Below, piece by piece: positions 10,901 through 18,243 of a DNA stretch of 64,000 nt. This DNA is from Flavilitoribacter sp020436695 (GTDB taxonomy: Bacteria; Bacteroidota; Bacteroidia; Chitinophagales; Saprospiraceae). The notes under the pieces are model-generated. The model saw nothing but the letters and a program-made list of their open reading frames with translations, had not been told where the DNA came from and did no database searches. The position numbers were made by a program, and so were the translations under genes. Numbering within the stretch: the first letter of the stretch is position 1; every line of letters starts with the position of its first letter. The stretch is from the NCBI GenBank assembly GCA_041392665.1, contig JAWKLQ010000017.1, forward strand, positions 124,001-188,000, in the 5' to 3' direction.

Positions 10901-11900
10901 TCTCCGACTGATACTCCAGATCAATACTGTTCTCATCCGTACATCCATTATTATCGGTGACAGTCAGTGAATACGTTCCGGGGCCCAGGTCGGTAATAGA
11001 AGGAGTGGTTGCTCCTGTATTCCAGGAATAAGTATACGGCGGGGTACCGCCGGCAACGACTGCACTCACACTACCATCCGTTTCTCCAACACAGGTTGGG
11101 TCCGATTTGCCGAGTCCGATCTCAATCGCTGTTTTGGGGGCGACATTTCCGGTAGCTTCGTCTGTACAACCTTTCGCATCTGTAAGCGTGACCGTGTAAC
11201 TTCCCGGTGCTAGTCCGGATATAGTTGCCGTATTGCCACCATTACTCCAAGCATAGGTATAAGGTGGTGTGCCTCCGATGGGGTTTGCGGTAATAGATCC
11301 ATCGTTATCTCCCGGACAAGTAATATCGTCAACCAGTACGTTAACCGTAGGGGGATTAAAGTCGATTGAAATACAGTCAACGGCCCCGCAATTATTGGCG
11401 TCGGTCACGGTAACACAGTATTTCACCTCAGGTACGGCCATGATCATGGCCGTGGTATCACCGGAAGACCAGCGATAATGATAGGGACCGACACCACCCT
11501 CCGGTAATGCCGTTATCTTTAAAGGCATCTCACACTCCTGAGTACCGAAATCTACCATCAGCAGTTCCGGTTGCAGGATAGTGACACTCCGGCTGGCAAT
11601 ATTCGCAGCTGCATCGGTAACAGTTACGGCATAGGTACCGGCCATTACATCTTCGAGGAGGTCTCCTTCCGTACCGTCACTCCAGGTATACGTGTACGGA
11701 GCGGTGCCCCCAACTGCGATAGCCTGAACACTTCCTCCAGGTAAGCCGTAGCATCCCGGTTCAGTAAGATTTGCAAAATTAACATTGAGTTGTTGTGCCT
11801 GAGCTGTTTGGAGAAACAGTCCGATCAGCAAAAACATACAGGGTAAGATGGCGCATTGGCATATAGCTCTGCCAATGACAAAAGGTAAACTTCGTCTCAT
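4905..11900 (-). CDS. Giant SprB-repeat / SdrD-B-domain adhesin with T9SS sorting domain
   Basis: This 2331-aa protein is a secreted surface adhesin. A signal peptide (1-35, ending AQA) is followed by twelve SprB repeats of about 74 aa (37-928) with the core GGTPPYTYSWSNG...GTYSVTVTDANGC. Four SdrD B-type, calcium-binding-like domains follow (about 933-1044, 1235-1349, 1541-1653, 1844-1956; motif GDxVWEDxNxDGxQDxxEP). Three near-identical ~185-aa modules lie between them, starting DPCxCLNNATN. After a PKD-like part (about 2060-2145) the last ~80 residues are a type A T9SS C-terminal domain (AMLYPNPAQD to LKLVKY). The ATG at 11900 is chosen because it follows a conserved leader motif and gives a clean signal peptide; one 8 codons upstream is possible. 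SprB repeats are known from the gliding adhesin of Flavobacterium, but that protein has a type B end, so adhesion is the safer call. Confidence 0.9.
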   Translation of the reverse strand: MRRSLPFVIGRAICQCAILPCMFLLIGLFLQTAQAQQLNVNFANLTEPGCYGLPGGSVQAIAVGGTAPYTYTWSDGTEGDLLEDVMAGTYAVTVTDAAANIASRSVTILQPELLMVDFGTQECEMPLKITALPEGGVGPYHYRWSSGDTTAMIMAVPEVKYCVTVTDANNCGAVDCISIDFNPPTVNVLVDDITCPGDNDGSITANPIGGTPPYTYAWSNGGNTATISGLAPGSYTVTLTDAKGCTDEATGNVAPKTAIEIGLGKSDPTCVGETDGSVSAVVAGGTPPYTYSWNTGATTPSITDLGPGTYSLTVTDNNGCTDENSIDLEYQSEISIGVFPTPETCPDANDGFLTVTVNNAVPPYTYSWSNGGTTQVQTDVEPGTYSVTVTDAVGCQDTASATVRAAEAIELDVTGTDVSTCDGANGSATVNVLSGTGPFTFNWSNGAATQSINNLAAGTYFVTVTGFNDCTVTGMVTIEEPPALTVDVSQNGPVCPGAADGSATATPNGGTPPYVYVWSNGANTATIDGLEPGMYSVTVTDAAGCSDTGSVLLNEAPGVNVTINGTSVVCGAGNTGTVTAIVMGASGPFSFVWNTGAMVQSLAGVGAGTYSVTVTDANGCTDEATFELRVIDDLEVDVVGVDVDCFGAANGSATANASGGDAPYTYLWNTTASTATISNLSPGTYSVTITDANGCSTSGDVQIGQPAPLNVFVNVTDPLCNGDATGIIDLSVIGGTPPFTYSWGNGADTQDLENVPAGTYLVRITDANGCFVNRSAVVEEPDVLQLDIDITNIDCADGDIGALEAIVTGGTTPYTYSWSTGAGTASIGNLGVGSYDLTVTDANGCIIEGSADITAFNTPQCEVSKLSDVVNGNDGSLEVSVSGGTAPFTYAWSNGETTEVITGLNGGLFSVTVTDANGCSTDCSFELIPLSGLGDFVWEDINRDGLQDDNEPPLIGVLVRLKNADGVIIDSTTTDMNGNYSFIGLQPGTYSVQFVGPDGFNITQLDAGDDALDSDADKEMDGMTVNVTLAPGEFNPTIDAGFYNPPSGAITDPCHCLNNATNELNGQFSEELLIRSYPGETWRIIAQENMFLLESPDPPALPIPVPLGTVMPESVIPGEYVFDFKLMDEFTYTVSATNGFDTLSFTNTCTYPVVNVGELPGPEICISDAPVPLTASPSIPGTVRFFLNDEEVTELDPSELILGDYELRVEFTPDDPDECLVTILEPISIVNTCFAKLGDYVWEDINHNGLQDETEPPIPGVVVMLTETGVDDPYTDMAVTDENGMYMFLVPPDRSYKVTFGRPEGFNPTRPDQGADDAIDSDADQMTFMTPEVYLEDGDIDLTLDAGFYFAPEAEIGDPCNCLNNSTNEENGQFSELVTIRSYPGETWTVIGTENMFLPESPAPPALPIPVPVGSIMEETEPGVYEIPFKLVDEFTYTILATNGFDTLGYTSTCTYPILNVEQLPPVEACVADAAIELKADPPTPGTVTFYLNDEPITVFDPAELPLGAYEFRAEFIPDDPKECVATILEQVGVVDDCLAKIGDFVWEDLDHDGVQDANEPGIPNVKVSFSGMRRDEPLDGMTMTDETGMYMFMVPAGTYKVTFEQPEGYVPTAQNAGADDSLDSDPDPDMLMTQMVTVEPGEMNLTLDAGFYIPATVALSDPCTCLNNATNNDNGQFSEILTIRATPGFTWRILSNQGMYLLSSPAPPATPIPVPVGTELVEIEPGVYEYPFILVDETVYSTIATNGIDTLTISNVCEYPTLTVDELPSGEVCVADDPIPLSGTGSIPGTIRFFLNGVEIDEFDPGSLELGTYELLAEFTPTDPEECIASILSQIVVGNECLAKIGDYVWHDVDQDGIQDEDEPGIEGVKVILDQVNSDNPLNAMTFTDETGMYMFQVPPGDYKVTFEQPEQYTPTVPNAGGDDALDSDMDTITLMTPVVTLVSGEMNLTLDAGFVTECINITDAGSIGYDQVLCAPGDDPEPFVNLVSANGGVGPIEYLWMYSTQPGPFNLEGWVPIPNSNSPTYDAGPLFETTYFARCARREGCPDFKETTIVAVEVGDGDKYQLDGTRTFCAGDVEAYQIIGVGPHAIVEWNFGQGAQPSKATGPIAYVRYTTPGTYTIRVNIVEDGCFAFLKQEIKVTENPVICGDGLIINAEITNEAMREVTIKWEMAYGTQYHFTVEHSADGQKFEPVGAQFDPSETTSTAMYYNFRTIAPKQGRNYYRVKMRDALDNSWYSNTEELIFFNDSKLAMLYPNPAQDVAILEVFESFGEDVTVELVTAEGRKVKSWQAPSDGKRFDLDLNDVDKGVYFLRVRFGEANVKALKLVKY

Positions 11901-11965
11901 GTAAGTATTATGATTCGTTAGCAAAAAGGAACCAACATTCAGCCGTTTGATTCGTACCGACGGCT
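11900..11965 (-). promoter_or_regulatory. Leader hairpin and TAACGAATCATAAT motif before the giant adhesin
   Basis: On the minus strand a 6-bp hairpin (AGCCGT/ACGGCT, 11941-11965), preceded by an A-run then TTTT, is followed by TAACGAATCATAAT (11920-11907) and, 6 bases later, the ATG. The same 14-base tail with one or two changes occurs after hairpins at 14252 and 14492, 3 bases before an ATG. Because this copy precedes a real secreted-protein gene, the motif is probably part of a 5' leader. Its role (translation start, mRNA stability or control) is inferred only. Confidence 0.5.
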
Positions 11966-12158
11966 AAAATTTTTTTTCTAATGTGAGAATAAACGTTGAA
12001 TGACCGAGGTAGTACCTGGGCCTGAAAGTGTCAGGAAGGGAAAAAATGTGTGAGACGGTTGTAAGAATGTGACCAGTGGGGTAAAACGATCCGGACGGGG
12101 AAAAGGCCCAATCCACATCATATTGCAAATAAACATAAATTTTGGGAAACTTCCAACC

Positions 12159-13886
12159 TCAATTTTTTATCAATCGATAAACTTGTTCTTTTTCTTCACC
12201 CACCTCAAGTCGAATTAGGTACATACCAGGGGGGATATCCGGCGGCGTTATTTTAATCAGAGGTGAGGCCGTTTGTTCCTGAAAAATCTGTATGGTTTGT
12301 CCGGACCAGCGCTGTAGTCGTATCCGGACATTTTCCTGTTGATAATGTTCCGGCAGCTCCAAGTAGAACGTTTTATTGAACGGAATGGGATAAATATTCA
12401 TATTCACTGGTACATGTTTTGTGGTATTACCCGCAATCAGACCAGCGGTGAGCTTGATGCTGCACCATACCGTACATTCCCGCACATCAGTAATGGTTAC
12501 AGAATACTCCATGCTGCTCAGACCCGTTGCCATTGCATCGGTCTGACCGTTGCTCCAGGCGTAGGTATACGGAGGCGTACCTCCTTCAACTTCTACCAAC
12601 GCTCTCCCATCCGCCATATCCGGACCACCGACGGGCTGGATCTCCTGAATAGTACAGATTAGCGGCTCGCTGCCATTGATGGTCACCTGAGTTTTATATT
12701 CACAGCCTTTGGCATCTTTAACCATCAGCATATAAGTCCCTGCGAAAAGGCCTTTGATCGTCGATCTGGTCTCCCCGTTATCCCAAAGATATTGATACGG
12801 CGGCGTTCCACCCGAAACGACTACGGTGGCCCTCCCTTCTCCCATGTTGCAAAAATCATCAACAGATGTTATCTCTACATTCAGTTGTGTGGGTATGCGC
12901 ACATTGAAGAACGCAAAACCACCACATCCTTTCCGGTCATAAACTGTAACGGAGTACGCTCCCGATTCCGAAAAAACGGTGCTTTGACCGGTCGCACCGT
13001 TACTCCAGTTATAATCATAAGCAGAATTTTCTACGGGAGGTTTGACGACTGCCATGGCAAATCCGTCTCCCCCGCAGTCTGGTTCGCTGATCTCAAGATC
13101 AAATGACAAGCCGGTGAAGTCAACTACCGGAAAGCTCCGGCTTACAGAGCACCCAACCGCATCAGTAACCGTTACCAGATATTCCCTCCCGGGTTGCAGA
13201 CTTTCAGCAGTAGCACTGGTATCACCATTACTCCAGCCGAATGTATATGGCGGTACTCCAAAAAGGCCAACTACGCTGACCGTACCAAAATCGTCTCCAC
13301 ATTCATACTGTATCAGCGATGCGGCCACCTCAAGGTCAGAAGCTCCGGGATAAGTAGTAATTTCCGTTACCTGACACCCCCGGCTATCGGTAACGGTCAC
13401 CTCATAAGTGCCTGGATCTGGTGCATTTAACATTGGCTCCACAACGCCGTTGCTCCATTCATATGTGTAAGGCGGCTTACCTCCCTCGGCAATAGTAGTG
13501 ATATCAACCGGAGCGGAGCAGCGATTGCCGGAATATACGATGGTGACTACTATTGACTCCGGTTCGCAAATGGTTACCTTGGCCGTTCCTTTCCGACCGT
13601 CGCAGTCGGTAACCGTTAAAGAGTAGGTCCCCGCACCAACTCCCATGAGTTCCCGCTCTTTACTTCCGGTATTCCAGTGGTAAGTATAAGGAGCCCCCCC
13701 TCCGGAAACATCCGGACGGATTAGACCATCGGCAGCTCCCCCACAGGAAGGATCAGTAACACAGAGTTCAATGGATAGATGCCCGGATTTCGGACCATAG
13801 ACCGGAATCGACAGGATAACAAAAAGAAAATAACATACAGGGGAGGTATTTCTGCCAACCGGCAGTAATTGTATGTTCTGTATCAT
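12159..13886 (-). CDS. SprB-repeat protein with T9SS sorting domain
   Basis: This 575-aa protein is a smaller relative of the adjacent giant adhesin. A somewhat atypical hydrophobic N terminus (about 17-31) precedes six SprB repeats of about 75 aa (37-483), each with PYTYxWSNG and TVTDxxGC cores. The last ~80 residues (NIYPIPFN to YRLIKN) are a type A T9SS C-terminal sorting domain, which sends the protein across the outer membrane. The repeats are more diverged than in the neighbour (for example GTYMLMVKDAKGC), so this is not a recent duplicate. It lies 258 bases upstream of the giant gene on the same strand and may be co-transcribed. Function is probably adhesion or matrix; the ligand is unknown. 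Confidence 0.88.
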   Translation of the reverse strand: MIQNIQLLPVGRNTSPVCYFLFVILSIPVYGPKSGHLSIELCVTDPSCGGAADGLIRPDVSGGGAPYTYHWNTGSKERELMGVGAGTYSLTVTDCDGRKGTAKVTICEPESIVVTIVYSGNRCSAPVDITTIAEGGKPPYTYEWSNGVVEPMLNAPDPGTYEVTVTDSRGCQVTEITTYPGASDLEVAASLIQYECGDDFGTVSVVGLFGVPPYTFGWSNGDTSATAESLQPGREYLVTVTDAVGCSVSRSFPVVDFTGLSFDLEISEPDCGGDGFAMAVVKPPVENSAYDYNWSNGATGQSTVFSESGAYSVTVYDRKGCGGFAFFNVRIPTQLNVEITSVDDFCNMGEGRATVVVSGGTPPYQYLWDNGETRSTIKGLFAGTYMLMVKDAKGCEYKTQVTINGSEPLICTIQEIQPVGGPDMADGRALVEVEGGTPPYTYAWSNGQTDAMATGLSSMEYSVTITDVRECTVWCSIKLTAGLIAGNTTKHVPVNMNIYPIPFNKTFYLELPEHYQQENVRIRLQRWSGQTIQIFQEQTASPLIKITPPDIPPGMYLIRLEVGEEKEQVYRLIKN

Positions 13887-14217
13887 AAATGAACTACATT
13901 GTTTACGAACTTTTCCGAAGACCGAATTCGGCTACGGCTTGGTTAAATGGAGCAAGGGTAACGATGCACTGAAATGTCTAAAAGTGCCTAACGATAGCAA
14001 TCGAAAATTGCGAAGAGTCAGGCTTATTACCGGAATGGAAAGATATTTTGGTCAAAATAGTGTTGGGTAGAGTGGCGGGGTTATCGGATGGTAGTTAGTT
14101 GGAATCAGCATGCGCCATGTTGCTGCAAATAAAGGTTTTTTTCTTACAAATTCAAGAAAGCGGAAAACAATAACAAATTGAGTCGGGTAAAGAATATATA
14201 ATGAGCTCAAAAAAAAA

Positions 14218-14271
14218 GTCGTATCACAATGCCTGTGACACGACCTACTACTAACAAATTATAATCCCATG
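14218..14271 (+). repeat. Orphan leader element A (hairpin + TAACAAATTATAAT + ATG)
   Basis: GTCGTATCACA/TGTGACACGAC forms an 11-bp stem (14218-14244) with one A-C mismatch that would be a G-U pair on the minus-strand RNA. Seven bases later comes TAACAAATTATAAT (14252-14265), then CCC and ATG (14269). Nine A residues precede the stem, so on the minus strand it also looks like an intrinsic terminator. No gene that it would serve is present on either strand. Confidence 0.55.
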
Positions 14272-14447
14272 AATAATTTCCAATTCTATTATGAATCTAC
14301 TAATCTGAATTTCATTCTCAGAGTTCGATTCATGTACAAAGTTAAACAACTTAAAGCTGAAATTTATTTCAATTTTCACAGAAAATTAACAAAAAAAAAC
14401 AAGATTGATCGAAAAGGAAAAACCGAAGGAAGAGATCGTACAGAAAT

Positions 14448-14511
14448 AAGTAAGCCGCATCACACTCCCTTCGTGATACGGCTTACTTTAATAACAAATC
14501 ATAATCAAATG
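14448..14511 (+). repeat. Orphan leader element B (hairpin + TAACAAATCATAAT + ATG)
   Basis: AAGTAAGCCGCATCAC/GTGATACGGCTTACTT is a 16-bp stem with one mismatch (14448-14488). TAACAAATCATAAT follows at 14492-14505, then CAA and ATG (14509). The frame after that ATG encodes only MKIRLL before a stop, which looks like the first residues of a signal peptide cut short. The stem sequence differs from element A while the tail and its 3-base distance to ATG are kept. Confidence 0.55.
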
Positions 14512-14597
14512 AAGATCAGACTTTTATAGCCTGACATCTCTTTATATATGCAGTATAAGCAAAATCAAATTGGAGTCAATGAAAGAAAACTGTTAAT

Positions 14598-14656
14598 GGT
14601 AGGTCAGGCATAATCCCCATTAATACCTGACCTACCTAATAACAAACAATCCCATT
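14598..14656 (+). repeat. Orphan leader element C (hairpin + TAACAAACAAT, start codon ATT)
   Basis: GGTAGGTCAGG/CCTGACCTACC is a perfect 11-bp stem (14598-14636) with a 17-base loop. TAACAAACAAT (14640-14650) and CCC follow, and the position of the ATG in elements A and B is occupied by ATT (14654). It appears to be a third, more worn copy of the same element. Confidence 0.5.
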
Positions 14657-14867
14657 AAATTTCATTTTGTGTCGATTCATTTATCGACTTTCCTTTCGTT
14701 TGACATTACAAACATCTTAATAAAGATGTCGGCAAACAAAGACAAAAATCAATAATTGTGAAAAAAAACAAACGACAAAATTCTATAAATAATTGAAAAT
14801 CATTTGCTTGACCTGAATAAAAGTGAATATTTTATTTTTTAACACTCACTTTTTTAATAAAAATTCC

Positions 14868-14900
14868 GGCTCTTCCGTTCGCGATTGTAGGTGCAGAGCC
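14868..14900 (-). terminator. Weak terminator after the peroxidase operon
   Basis: GGCTCT/AGAGCC is a 6-bp stem starting about 23 bases beyond the stop of the leftward peroxidase gene, followed on that strand by GGAATTTTTATT. The stem is short and the T-run is offset, so this is only a likely terminator. Confidence 0.4.
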
Positions 14901-14923
14901 ATGTAGCAGAGGTATACATGGAA

Positions 14924-16060
14924 TTAGTGAAAAGGATTGGCAAATTCCGGGTTGTTGACAAAAGAAGTATCCGATAGTGTTTTTAGAAAAGCGATCATAT
15001 CCTGTTTCTGCTGCTCACTAAGAGGGAAAGGAAATATATTCGGATCCTCGTTTTCCACGCCATGGCCACCCGATGAATAATGCTCCAGGACTTCTCCCAA
15101 AGTAAGGAAGCGACCGTCGTGCATGTATGGAGCAGTTAGCGCTACATTGCGCAAGCTCGGAACTTTAAATCGACCGTTATCGTAATACTTGCCCGTTACT
15201 CCGCCCAGGCCCTTATCTGCAAAGTCATCCAGTGTAGCAACTGTATCTATACCGTTATTCCGAAAACTATAGTCCGTAAAATTAACCCCACCGTGGCAAT
15301 GAGAACAGCCGGGGTGGTCTGGGTTAGTGGGTTCCACGTAGAAAAGGTCCTTTCCTCTTTGTTCGCTGTCTGTGAGCCAGCCATCGTTTAAGTAGACTAC
15401 CCGGTCAAAACGGGAATTACTACTGATCAGGGTACGCTCAAACTGAGCGATCGCCTTAACCGCCAACTCTTTGTTGATCTCTGAAGCTCGTTCAATACCG
15501 AAAGCTTCCCGGAATCTTAGGGGATATTGATCATGCCGTTGTAGCTTTCTAACTACATTATCCCAGTCTTCGTTGAGTTCTACCTCATCCATTACCGGGT
15601 GCAGTGCCTGATCTTCCAGGGAAGGTGATCGCCCATCCCAGAAAAAGCCATTCGGATTAAATGCGAGATTGATGAGCGGCATGGAACTCCGGGTAGTTTG
15701 CCTACCTTCTACTCCGGTACTAACAGCAATACCATCGGTAAAACCCCGATCCTGCAAATGACAACTGGCACAAGACATAGAGCTGTCCGACGAAATGATC
15801 GGATCATGGAACAACATGCGCCCCAAAGCCACTCCTTCCAGCGTCAGCGGGTTATCCGCCGGAAGAATGGGGGTTCCCATCCAATCCGGAATATCCAAAG
15901 TGTAGGCGGTCGGTGCATAATCTCCTCCGATGATATCGGTATCCGGGCAGTTGTCACAGGCGTTATCATCTTCCACTATGTCTTTTTTACACGCAACGCC
16001 AAGCAACAATATCCCCAGAAAAAGGAGTGATCGTATCAAATAATTCATGTGGTGACTCAT
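14924..16060 (-). CDS. Di-heme cytochrome c peroxidase family lipoprotein (MbnH/MauG-like), copy 1
   Basis: This 378-aa periplasmic protein has a signal peptide with a lipobox before C24. It carries two c-type heme sites, CASCH (97-101) and CSHCH (252-256), the inter-heme tryptophan W141 in FFWDGR, and a candidate axial Met in APYMHDGRF (M313). These are the marks of the bacterial di-heme peroxidase/MauG superfamily, which also contains MbnH, the enzyme that converts a Trp of MbnP to kynurenine. Its start lies 3 bases after the stop of a second such gene, which follows an MbnP-like gene, so an MbnH-type role is favoured over simple peroxide removal. Met at 5 is an alternative start. Confidence 0.85.
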   Translation of the reverse strand: MSHHMNYLIRSLLFLGILLLGVACKKDIVEDDNACDNCPDTDIIGGDYAPTAYTLDIPDWMGTPILPADNPLTLEGVALGRMLFHDPIISSDSSMSCASCHLQDRGFTDGIAVSTGVEGRQTTRSSMPLINLAFNPNGFFWDGRSPSLEDQALHPVMDEVELNEDWDNVVRKLQRHDQYPLRFREAFGIERASEINKELAVKAIAQFERTLISSNSRFDRVVYLNDGWLTDSEQRGKDLFYVEPTNPDHPGCSHCHGGVNFTDYSFRNNGIDTVATLDDFADKGLGGVTGKYYDNGRFKVPSLRNVALTAPYMHDGRFLTLGEVLEHYSSGGHGVENEDPNIFPFPLSEQQKQDMIAFLKTLSDTSFVNNPEFANPFH

Positions 16061-16063
16061 ACT

Positions 16064-17152
16064 TTAAAGATCCGCAAAGTGCTTTTGTGCATTTCCCTCC
16101 GTAAGTGCCTGTAAAAAATTGATCAGATCGGATTTGTCCTGTTCGGTAAAATCCAGTTTCCGGATATTCGGATGAACATTATCTCCGTGTTGACCGCCGC
16201 TGATGTAGTGATCCAGCACTTCGCTTAAGGTTTTGAAGCGGCCATCGTGCATATACGGAGCGGTTAGAGCTATATTTCGCAAACTGGGTGTACGGAACCT
16301 TCCCATATCACCGCTCCTTCCGGTGACTTTTCCCAAACCCGCATCGGCCAAAGCCGATGGGTCATAACTTTCGTCCAGACCGTTGTTGAAATACTCTAGT
16401 CCGCTGAAAAGCGGTTCTACATGACAGTGCCCGCATTCGGAGGTAGGCACTCCGTCGGCTATATCAAAAAATATGCGCCTGCCACGGTCTTCCGATTCCG
16501 TTAAGGTAATTAATCCGGCTTTATATTGATCGTATCGAGTATTGCCGCTGATCAGGGTACGAACGAACTGAGACAATGCCCTGGCAGTGAGCCCGGCGTC
16601 GATCTCTTCGGTCCGCTCGATGCCAAAAGCCTTTCGAAACAGCACCGGATATTCCGGATGGGTTTGCAACTGCTGTACCAACGCATCCCAGTTTTGCCCC
16701 ATTTCGTTAGTATCTCTAACCGGGTGCAACATCAATTCTTCCAGAGTAGCTACCCTTCCATCCCAGAACAAGCCCGTTGTGTAGTAACCAACATTCAGCA
16801 AGCTAGGCGCATTGCGCCCTCCGGTACGACCTTCAATCCCCTGACTCAGGGCCAAACCATCGGTGAAAGCACGCGCCGGTTGGTGGCAGGTGGCACAACT
16901 CACTGAACTATCAACGGATAGCATCGGATCAAAAAACAACTTTCTCCCCAAGGTTACGCCCGCCTCCGTCAATTGATTATCTTCCGGGATATCCATGCGG
17001 ACGAAGCGCGCGGGATCGGTCACGGCAACTGCTTTGGGCCGGTAACGGATATGTTTAAGGCTACCGGGTATCTGCTCGGCTTGTGTACAAGCTCCCATCA
17101 GCAACACCAACAACAGGTATCCATACGCGCTAGTTACCGATACTGATCGCAT
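16064..17152 (-). CDS. Di-heme cytochrome c peroxidase family lipoprotein (MbnH/MauG-like), copy 2
   Basis: From the ATG at 17152 this is a 362-aa lipoprotein (MGAC, C22) with heme sites CATCH (86-90) and CGHCH (240-244), W130 in LFWDGR, and APYMHDGRF (M301). The longer open frame back to 17251 lacks a signal peptide, so the internal ATG is chosen. It then overlaps the end of the MbnP-like gene by 23 bases, which suggests translational coupling. The order MbnP, peroxidase, peroxidase agrees with known mbnP-mbnH pairs found outside methanobactin operons. The two peroxidases are clearly paralogous but diverged, so they may serve different substrates. Confidence 0.87.
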   Translation of the reverse strand: MRSVSVTSAYGYLLLVLLMGACTQAEQIPGSLKHIRYRPKAVAVTDPARFVRMDIPEDNQLTEAGVTLGRKLFFDPMLSVDSSVSCATCHQPARAFTDGLALSQGIEGRTGGRNAPSLLNVGYYTTGLFWDGRVATLEELMLHPVRDTNEMGQNWDALVQQLQTHPEYPVLFRKAFGIERTEEIDAGLTARALSQFVRTLISGNTRYDQYKAGLITLTESEDRGRRIFFDIADGVPTSECGHCHVEPLFSGLEYFNNGLDESYDPSALADAGLGKVTGRSGDMGRFRTPSLRNIALTAPYMHDGRFKTLSEVLDHYISGGQHGDNVHPNIRKLDFTEQDKSDLINFLQALTEGNAQKHFADL

Positions 17153-17921
17153 TTTCCCGCAATTGAGGGATGATAAAACTATATACTTCCGGGTTTGTGT
17201 GGTGATCTCTGGGTGTTTGCCGGAAATCGATATGTTCACCCGTCGACTCATTGTCCAGTGCTTTCAACAAATTCACGTTGATCACGACCGAAGTCGTATT
17301 GTTTTCCTGGATCTCGATCCGGTAAGGCAAACTCCTTTTTTCAAAAAGATCGTTGGCTCCCTGGTGATAGGTGATCTTTTCATCATCTTCACCAAATTGA
17401 CCGTCACCATCCAGATCGGCGTTGCCTTCAATTTTAGTGAATATATAGCTGGAAGCTGCCTCCCAGTAGCTACTGATAGCGGCAAGCGGTTCGGATGGAT
17501 CATAATCACTGGGTTGCGTAGCATTTAGCTCCGGCGATACGCCCAATCCAAATTGAATGCCGGAATAATTGCCTACTTCTATATCATTGAAGCGAAGTTT
17601 GAATCCTTCCAGCGCTTCACTTTCACTTTGAATATCACTAAAACTCACGGATTCCACCAGGCTCAGCATTTGCGGCTCCAATCCGGTATCATCGGAGATC
17701 AGTTCCAGATCGGAAAGAAAGAACTGGAACATTTGCCACTTGATCCTGGTGTTATCCAGATAGTCATAAGTACGGTCGAACATATAGAGCGGTTCTGCAC
17801 CGAACGTGCCTTTAAATACCAGTTCCAGACTACCGGTGCGTACCTCTTCCTTTTCCTGGCAGGCTGTTATTGATAAAAGGAATAACAGAAGACCGGCCCC
17901 ACTAATAAACCATTTTTTCAT
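17130..17921 (-). CDS. MbnP-like copper-binding lipoprotein
   Basis: This 263-aa lipoprotein (lipobox ITAC, C21) matches the MbnP family by its layout: a LELVFKGTFGAEPL strand at about 32-45, FQFFLSDLEL (66-74), the SYWEAASSYIFTKIEG block (151-166) and TYHQG (184-188). MbnP proteins bind copper after a partner di-heme enzyme converts a Trp to kynurenine. W153 and H186 lie in the expected region; assigning them to the metal site is inference. An acidic DADLDGDGQFGEDD-like segment sits between them. The gene is followed at once by two MbnH-like peroxidase genes, and a second MbnP-like gene lies 322 bases upstream. Confidence 0.82.
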   Translation of the reverse strand: MKKWFISGAGLLLFLLSITACQEKEEVRTGSLELVFKGTFGAEPLYMFDRTYDYLDNTRIKWQMFQFFLSDLELISDDTGLEPQMLSLVESVSFSDIQSESEALEGFKLRFNDIEVGNYSGIQFGLGVSPELNATQPSDYDPSEPLAAISSYWEAASSYIFTKIEGNADLDGDGQFGEDDEKITYHQGANDLFEKRSLPYRIEIQENNTTSVVINVNLLKALDNESTGEHIDFRQTPRDHHTNPEVYSFIIPQLRENAISIGN

Positions 17922-18243
17922 AGGTATTTTTTTTCTGTTGATAGTAGATAAAAGGAATAATAAGCGTGTGACAAAAAGTATAGCTTGAGAACGAAAACGC
18001 TCTACGTTCCCTTCATCTCATGAATTAACTAATAAAATAGATCACAACTTATCAGACAGGTGGTAAAGGAAGTAATTACAATGAGAACAAATAAGCAGGT
18101 TTATGGTTTATCCGTTTCAGGCTATGGGTTTTCAGTATGTCCGCATCTTGGAATGAAGGTGATCCTCTCGCATATTGCCGGAATTAACTATATGATTATC
18201 AATCCTTCAGATCAGAACCGCCTGAAGTTATTATTATTCAAAA
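17922..18243. other. Spacer between the two MbnP-like genes
   Basis: These 322 bases separate two leftward genes. A minus-strand TATACTTTTTG near 17978-17968 is a possible -7 element for the MbnP-peroxidase unit, which could thus be expressed independently of the upstream genes. A 72-codon plus-strand frame (18060-18278) runs into the end of the next gene and shows no family features. I see no RNA gene. Confidence 0.45.

Larger units (their letters stand above)
13887..14923. other. 1-kb AT-rich gene-free region holding three leader-like hairpin elements
   Basis: Between the small adhesin and the first di-heme peroxidase gene (both leftward) no coding sequence with database-like features is visible. 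An 86-codon plus-strand frame (14269-14529) runs through one hairpin and has no family character. The region is very AT-rich and carries three hairpin-plus-tail elements at 14218, 14448 and 14598. Its left end must contain the promoter of the small adhesin gene. Confidence 0.65.

Noticed and set aside
9116..11792. Regular ~222-bp spaced repeats that could suggest a CRISPR array or satellite
   Set aside because: The period is a whole number of codons, the frame stays open, and the repeats translate as SprB domains.
14269..14529. 86-codon plus-strand frame
   Set aside because: It runs through leader element B's hairpin, is Lys/Asn-rich low-complexity sequence and has no family signal.
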